Shown here: one piece after another, positions 6,014 to 9,582 of the stretch | How the letters are laid out: every line of letters begins with the position of its first letter | Numbering within the stretch: position 1 is the stretch's first letter | Assembly: GCA_002342025.1 (NCBI GenBank) | Contig: DDPD01000087.1 | Coordinates: 1 to 9,582 of the forward strand | Direction of reading: 5' to 3' | Length of the DNA stretch: 9,582 nt | DNA from: Moraxellaceae bacterium UBA2477 | GTDB taxonomy: Bacteria > Pseudomonadota > Gammaproteobacteria > Pseudomonadales > Moraxellaceae | Notes under the pieces: model-generated | Told to the model about the DNA's origin: nothing | The model's input: only the letters and a program-made list of their open reading frames with translations | Databases searched by the model: none | Translations under genes and position numbers: made by a program

Positions 6014-6598
6014 CTATCCCGGGCTGACGTCGCCGGCTTTCGCCAAGAGCAGCCGAGCCACATGCCCTAAGCTCTCACCGCGCTCCATCGCTTTTTGCCG
6101 CAATGCTTCGAAAGCCGCCTGGGAGCTGCATTTGCGGCTATCGCTCAGCCAATCTTTGGCTCGCTCAATATCCCGCCGATCACTCAATGCCTGTCGCAAG
6201 CTATCGACCTCGTCACGCAAGGTGCGCTCGCGCGACACCAGTACATCTAAGACCGGCAGCAAGGCTGCCAAATGCACCACATCACTACCAAAACCCGTGT
6301 AAACCGCGAACCCCGCACGACTAACGCGCTGCGATAGGCCTTGATCTAAGCCTTGGCCTAATAACAACAAGGGGGTGTCGAGCCCGAACGGGGCATAGCA
6401 GAGTTGCTCCACGCTGTCGCGTAAGGGGTCGGTATAGTCGACAAGCACCACATTGGGGCGCATGGCCGTCACCAATGCCTCGAGATGCATCAAGCGCGAC
6501 GCGGGCAAGGTCTCCACCGCGTGCCCAGCGTCCAGCAGCAAGCGCCCGAGCGAATCGGAGCGAGTACCAGGCTCACCGAGTAAAAGCACACGCAACAT
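6014..6598 (-). CDS. nasT: NasT-type ANTAR antitermination regulator
   Basis: The product is 194 aa, the usual NasT length. Residues 1-120 form a receiver-like domain: VLLLGEP at the first strand lacks the normal acidic pair, VLVD gives Asp54 at the phosphoacceptor position, and AGFAVYTGF takes the place of the switch region. It is therefore probably not controlled by ordinary phosphorylation. Residues 121-140 look helical or coiled-coil. An ANTAR domain follows (about 126-186), with RRDIERAKDWL (141-151) and AAFEALRQKAM (161-171). ANTAR domains bind paired hexaloop hairpins in nascent RNA and block termination; a fitting target lies 113 bases downstream of the stop, in the nrtA leader. In known systems NasS holds NasT until nitrate arrives, but nasS is not next to this gene. 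The start at 6598 has only a weak AGG upstream. A near-perfect sigma-54 promoter precedes it. Confidence 0.9.
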   Translation of the reverse strand: MLRVLLLGEPGTRSDSLGRLLLDAGHAVETLPASRLMHLEALVTAMRPNVVLVDYTDPLRDSVEQLCYAPFGLDTPLLLLGQGLDQGLSQRVSRAGFAVYTGFGSDVVHLAALLPVLDVLVSRERTLRDEVDSLRQALSDRRDIERAKDWLSDSRKCSSQAAFEALRQKAMERGESLGHVARLLLAKAGDVSPG

Positions 6599-6630
6599 CA
6601 GAAAAACCTATGGCTATTTTGCCGAAGCAA

Positions 6631-6646
6631 AGCAATCGCTGTGCCA
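6631..6646 (-). promoter_or_regulatory. Sigma-54 promoter for nasT
   Basis: The - strand reads TGGCACAGCGATTGCT. It fits the -24/-12 consensus TGGCACG-N4-TTGCW at every defined position but -20 (A for G). GG is at 6645/6644 and GC at 6633/6632. The start should be near 6620, giving a 5' untranslated region of about 20 nt before the nasT ATG. It lies in the 106-bp divergent gap with dacA. Confidence 0.8.
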
Positions 6647-6664
6647 TCGCTGTTTTACCTGCAT

Positions 6665-6670
6665 TAGAAT
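6665..6670 (+). promoter_or_regulatory. Possible -10 element for dacA
   Basis: TAGAAT resembles the sigma-70 -10 hexamer and lies 34 bases before the dacA ATG. The best -35 match at an allowed distance is GTGCCA (6641-6646), only four of six. Those same bases are the -24 element of the opposing nasT promoter, so the evidence is weak. Confidence 0.3.
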
Positions 6671-6704
6671 GTTGCCAATTAGATCACTAGTTCGGACTCC
6701 TCAA

Positions 6705-7856
6705 ATGAACCGCATCCTTTCCACGACCTTTCTTGCTGCGCTTTTAAGCAGTGGCTTTGCTACAGCCTTCGTTGTTCCTAATCCGCCGGCTTTGGAAAAT
6801 AAAGCGTTTGTCGTCATGGACGCTGACTCGGGACGCGTGCTGGCCTCCAGTAACCCCGACCTCCAACTTGAGCCTGCCTCTCTAACCAAAATGATGACCA
6901 GCTATATTGTTGAGCATTCATTGGCGAGCGGCCGCCTAAAAGAATCGGACCCTGTTTTGGTCAGCGAGCATGCGTGGTGTCGCGGCACCAGTGCCGAGTC
7001 TTGCATGTACCTGCCACTTAACGGCTCCGCCTCCGTCATCGACATGCTTCGTGGCGTCATTATTCAGTCCGGCAACGATGCCTCGAAAGCTTTGGCAGAG
7101 CACATTGGCGGCTCAGAGCCTGCGTTCGCCGAAATCATGAATGCAGAAGCTAAACGCTTGGGCATGAAAAACACGAATTTCATGAATGCCACTGGCCTGC
7201 CTGATCCCGCCCACCTCAGCACCGCGCGTGACATGGCGATTTTGGCTCAGGCCATCATTCGCGATAACCCCAAGTACTACCCGATCTACGCGGAAAAAGA
7301 ATTCACCTACAACAACATCAAGCAGGGCAACCGTAACGCCTTGCTCTACACCGACCCCACGGTGGACGGCCTGAAAACGGGTCACACGGAAAATGCTGGT
7401 TTCTGCTTAGTGGCCTCCAGCAAGCGCGGCAATATGCGTTTGATTTCAGTGGTCATGGGCACCAACAGCATGCAGGCCCGTGCCGATCAAACTCGCGCGC
7501 TGTTTAACTGGGGCTTTAGCAGCTTTGAGACCATTAAGCCCCTGGCTGCGGGCAAAGTACTGGGCGACGCGCAGGTGTGGTTTGGTCGTGAAGACCTCGT
7601 CAAAGCCGGTCTGGATCGTGACCTGTCCATCACCCTGCCCCGTGGCCAGAAAGACAAAGTCCAAGCTGTTACTCGCTTGATGCCCGATCTGGAAGCCCCC
7701 ATTGCCAAGGGTCAGAAGGTCGGCGAAGTCGTGGTGACGCTGGATGGCAAAACCATCGCCACACAAAATGTGGTCGCCATGGAGGCCGTGGAAGAAACCA
7801 ACTTCGTGGTTCGCTTGTGGCACCACCTGAAGCGTTTCCTGAGCAACTTGTTCTAA
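6705..7856 (+). CDS. dacA: D-alanyl-D-alanine carboxypeptidase (PBP5/6 type)
   Basis: This 383-aa peptidase removes the terminal D-Ala from peptidoglycan pentapeptides on the periplasmic face of the inner membrane. Residues 1-21 form a signal peptide (MNRILSTTFL through ATA). The active-site motifs of the peptidase S11 family are SLTK (59-62, nucleophile Ser59), SGN (122-124) and KTG (224-226). A PBP5-type C-terminal beta domain follows (about 275-360), ending in the amphipathic segment NFVVRLWHHLKRFLSNLF, which should tether it to the membrane. Two Cys, 92 and 100, flank a short loop before SGN and might form a disulfide; I cannot say if this is general in the family. The ATG at 6705 is chosen because it begins the signal peptide, though its ribosome binding site is weak. 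The gene ends 14 bp before ybeD and likely shares its transcript. In some genera it is called dacC. Confidence 0.93.
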   Translation: MNRILSTTFLAALLSSGFATAFVVPNPPALENKAFVVMDADSGRVLASSNPDLQLEPASLTKMMTSYIVEHSLASGRLKESDPVLVSEHAWCRGTSAESCMYLPLNGSASVIDMLRGVIIQSGNDASKALAEHIGGSEPAFAEIMNAEAKRLGMKNTNFMNATGLPDPAHLSTARDMAILAQAIIRDNPKYYPIYAEKEFTYNNIKQGNRNALLYTDPTVDGLKTGHTENAGFCLVASSKRGNMRLISVVMGTNSMQARADQTRALFNWGFSSFETIKPLAAGKVLGDAQVWFGREDLVKAGLDRDLSITLPRGQKDKVQAVTRLMPDLEAPIAKGQKVGEVVVTLDGKTIATQNVVAMEAVEETNFVVRLWHHLKRFLSNLF

Positions 7857-7870
7857 ACGAGAGATTCGCT

Positions 7871-8155
7871 ATGGAGCGCAAACCAACTGACATTTTGCAT
7901 GAGGAACTCTGGCAGTTCCCCATGGACTATCCGCTCAAGGTCATGGGGGAAACCCGCTTTCCGATGGCGCAAATAGTCGCCGACATCATTTGTCGCCATG
8001 TGCCTGATTTTGACCCGGCCAGCCTCGATATCGTGCCGTCATCCAAGGGCACCTATGTGTCCGTACGGGCGCTATTCCGCGTCGAGCGAAAGGAACAGAT
8101 CAACGGACTCTACGCGGATCTCGCCGCCGAACCGATGATCAAGAAGGTGCTCTGA
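7871..8155 (+). CDS. ybeD: YbeD-like DUF493 small protein
   Basis: This 94-aa cytoplasmic protein belongs to the DUF493/YbeD family, which has an ACT-like fold. Recognisable are the N-terminal FPMDYPLKVMG and the stretch VPSSKGTYVSVRALFRVERKEQ, a predicted beta strand region. The biochemical role is not established; an ACT-like fold suggests ligand binding or regulation. The start at 7871 follows GAGAGA (7859-7864) by six bases. Its stop overlaps the lipB ATG by one base (TGATG), so lipB is translationally coupled. The dacA-ybeD-lipB order is widespread in gammaproteobacteria, which supports the call. Confidence 0.92.
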   Translation: MERKPTDILHEELWQFPMDYPLKVMGETRFPMAQIVADIICRHVPDFDPASLDIVPSSKGTYVSVRALFRVERKEQINGLYADLAAEPMIKKVL

Positions 8156-8802
8156 TGCGCGCAGTCTTGCACACGAGCTGGCTAGGGCGGCGAGATTACG
8201 AGCCCACCTGGCAGGCCATGCAAGACCTCACGCAAACGCGAGATCAAAGCAGCCCAGACCAACTGTGGCTCCTCGACCACCCGCCGGTTTACACCCAAGG
8301 TCAGGCAGGTAAGCCCGAGCACCTGTTGCTCACGGGCGATATTCCGGTGGTGCAATCTGATCGCGGCGGGCAAGTCACTTACCACGGGCCGGGGCAGCTC
8401 GTGGGCTATCTCTTAGTGGATATCGACCGGCTAGGCATCAGTACTCGGCACTTTGTCGAGGCCGTTGAAGATGGCCTAACAGCGGCTGTACGCAGCTTTG
8501 GCATCGCAGCAGTCGCAGATCGCACAGCGCATGGGGTCTACGTTGACGGTCGCAAAATTGCCTCGATAGGCATGCGCATTCGACGCGGCTGTAGCTATCA
8601 CGGGTTTTCAATCAATGTGGACATGGACCTCAGCCCTTTTCGAGGCATCAATCCCTGCGGCTATGCGGGATTGAGCATGTGCCAATTACGCGACTTTGTG
8701 CCGGCTCACGCGTCTCTGATGGCGCAAGCGCGAGCCGCTGCGGTGGGTGGGTTGCAACAATACTTACCTCAAATCGACTTTAGCCTAAGCCCATCGGTCT
8801 AG
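8155..8802 (+). CDS. lipB: Octanoyl-[acyl-carrier-protein]:protein N-octanoyltransferase
   Basis: This 215-aa cytoplasmic enzyme moves octanoate from acyl carrier protein to lipoyl domains (E2 subunits of 2-oxoacid dehydrogenases, and GcvH), the first step of lipoate synthesis. The family signature RGGQVTYHGPGQ spans residues 70-81. The catalytic Lys is K134 in GRKIASIG, and the catalytic Cys is C168 in INPCGYAG. The length matches LipB. AAGG just before the overlapping start provides a ribosome binding site inside ybeD. The next enzyme of the pathway, LipA, often follows lipB directly, but here a different gene does. Confidence 0.96.
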   Translation: MRAVLHTSWLGRRDYEPTWQAMQDLTQTRDQSSPDQLWLLDHPPVYTQGQAGKPEHLLLTGDIPVVQSDRGGQVTYHGPGQLVGYLLVDIDRLGISTRHFVEAVEDGLTAAVRSFGIAAVADRTAHGVYVDGRKIASIGMRIRRGCSYHGFSINVDMDLSPFRGINPCGYAGLSMCQLRDFVPAHASLMAQARAAAVGGLQQYLPQIDFSLSPSV

Positions 8803-8836
8803 ATCGGCGGTGCTAACGCTGCGGAGTATGTTGGGC

Positions 8837-9582
8837 ATGAGTGAACAAATTGCCGTTATTGGTAGCGGCATGGCTGGCTTGGCCGCCGCGAGATTAGCGC
8901 TCTTAGCGGGTCATCGCGTGACCGTGTTTGAAGCGCATCCGCAACGCGGCATGGATGCCCACAGCCTGCACATTCATGGCGGCTTGGTGGACGTGCCTTT
9001 ACGCGTCATGAGCCCCTTGGCTTGGCAGAGTGTGCTGACACTGGCCGAGCAAGTCGGCGTGAGCAGCTTCCCTGTCGATACCTTCACCTCTTGTAGCTGG
9101 GATGATGGCAGCACCTGGTTTCGCAGCAGCCGGTTGCCCGGCGTGAATTGGCCTTGGATTGGCTCCTGGCGTCATCTCAATGGCAAAACCCTGATGCTGG
9201 CACAAGGCCTGCGGCAACTGCGCGCAGCCACCGAGCGACTGCGCAATAGCCCAAACGACACGCGCTTGCTGCAACAGTTTCTCGCTGAGGAGCAATTCCA
9301 ACCGCTGTTTTGGCGCGGTTTGATGCTGCCCATTTTGACCACGATTTGCACCTGCCGAGAGGCGCATCTCATGGCGTGGCCAGCGCGCGACCTCATGCTC
9401 TTGGTGGATACCATCTTGCATGGCAGTACCTTGCGCCGACTCACGGGCGGCACCCCGGCACTGGTCGACGGCCTAGTTCGCGGCCTTCACTTTATTAGTG
9501 GCAGCCCCGTGACGTCGGTCACCCGCAACGACCATCAGCCCCACCCGTTGCGCGTCACCAATGCCCGCGGTGAGCAGGCCGA
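8837..9582 (+). CDS. FAD-dependent amine-oxidase-like oxidoreductase, 3'-truncated
   Basis: An open frame without stop runs from 8837 to the window end (248 codons visible). It opens with a dinucleotide-binding fold: IAVIGSGMAGLAAARLALLAGHRVTVFEA, with the GxGxxG Gly residues at 9, 11 and 14 and the acidic residue that holds the FAD ribose at the end of the second strand (Glu32). A GGLVDVPLRVM region and GGTPALVDGLVRGL further on recall the FAD/NAD(P)-binding amine oxidase, phytoene desaturase and COG2907 groups. The ATG at 8837 is preferred because GGAG (8823-8826) lies ten bases upstream; an in-frame ATG at 8828 is too close to that site. It starts 34 bp after lipB on the same strand and may be co-transcribed. 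The substrate cannot be told, and the C-terminal half is missing. Confidence 0.8.
   Translation, partial: MSEQIAVIGSGMAGLAAARLALLAGHRVTVFEAHPQRGMDAHSLHIHGGLVDVPLRVMSPLAWQSVLTLAEQVGVSSFPVDTFTSCSWDDGSTWFRSSRLPGVNWPWIGSWRHLNGKTLMLAQGLRQLRAATERLRNSPNDTRLLQQFLAEEQFQPLFWRGLMLPILTTICTCREAHLMAWPARDLMLLVDTILHGSTLRRLTGGTPALVDGLVRGLHFISGSPVTSVTRNDHQPHPLRVTNARGEQA

Noticed and set aside
5992..6030. nasT intrinsic terminator before the T-run ATTTTTTTG on the - strand
   Set aside because: No stable stem precedes the T-run; only short GGC/GCC pairings are available. nasT transcription may read through into the nrtA leader.
8999..9421. A 140-codon - strand frame at the right end
   Set aside because: It is antisense to the flavoprotein gene, whose + strand frame stays open to the window edge and carries a clear FAD-binding motif.

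Overview
The window reads as chromosomal DNA of a Gram-negative gammaproteobacterium. The reasons are the dacA-ybeD-lipB order, an outer-membrane porin with an aromatic C-terminus, sigma-54 promoters and a NasT-type nitrate regulator. The Cys-containing dacA region recalls Pseudomonadales/Moraxellaceae, but a genus cannot be named from this alone. Every gene found has a recognisable family. I see no phage, transposase, CRISPR array, tRNA or rRNA.

Left part (1-1571): the 3' portion of a gene for a fused PP2C-type phosphatase and Ser/Thr kinase with a C-terminal membrane anchor, on the + strand. Its beginning lies outside the window. It converges on the nitrate operon across a 229-bp gap. That gap holds an inverted repeat with 26-bp arms (one mismatch) enclosing several smaller hairpins.

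Centre (1572-6598, all - strand, read right to left): a nitrate-uptake block. nasT, an ANTAR antiterminator gene, comes first. A leader follows, then nrtA (Tat-exported nitrate-binding protein), nrtB (permease), nrtD (ATPase) and an outer-membrane porin gene. Both nasT and nrtA are preceded by near-consensus sigma-54 promoters, suggesting NtrC-type nitrogen control. The nrtA leader contains a strong intrinsic terminator. The 5' arm of this terminator is shared with a hairpin whose six-base loop is AACGGC (A at 1, G at 4), as expected of an ANTAR target. The inferred circuit is: nitrogen limitation starts transcription through sigma-54; when nitrate is present, NasT binds the leader and prevents termination; the porin, NrtA and NrtB/NrtD then carry nitrate across the outer membrane, periplasm and inner membrane. 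No NasS partner gene is in the window.

Right part (6705-9582, + strand): dacA (D,D-carboxypeptidase), ybeD (small DUF493 protein) and lipB (octanoyltransferase) are tightly packed, with the usual ybeD/lipB overlap. The start of an FAD-dependent oxidoreductase gene follows, where lipA is often found in relatives; it runs off the end.

No wholly new system is apparent. The points most worth checking are the two-layer control of the nrt operon (including an extra competing hairpin), the porin belonging to the nitrate operon, and the large inverted repeat at 1365-1540.
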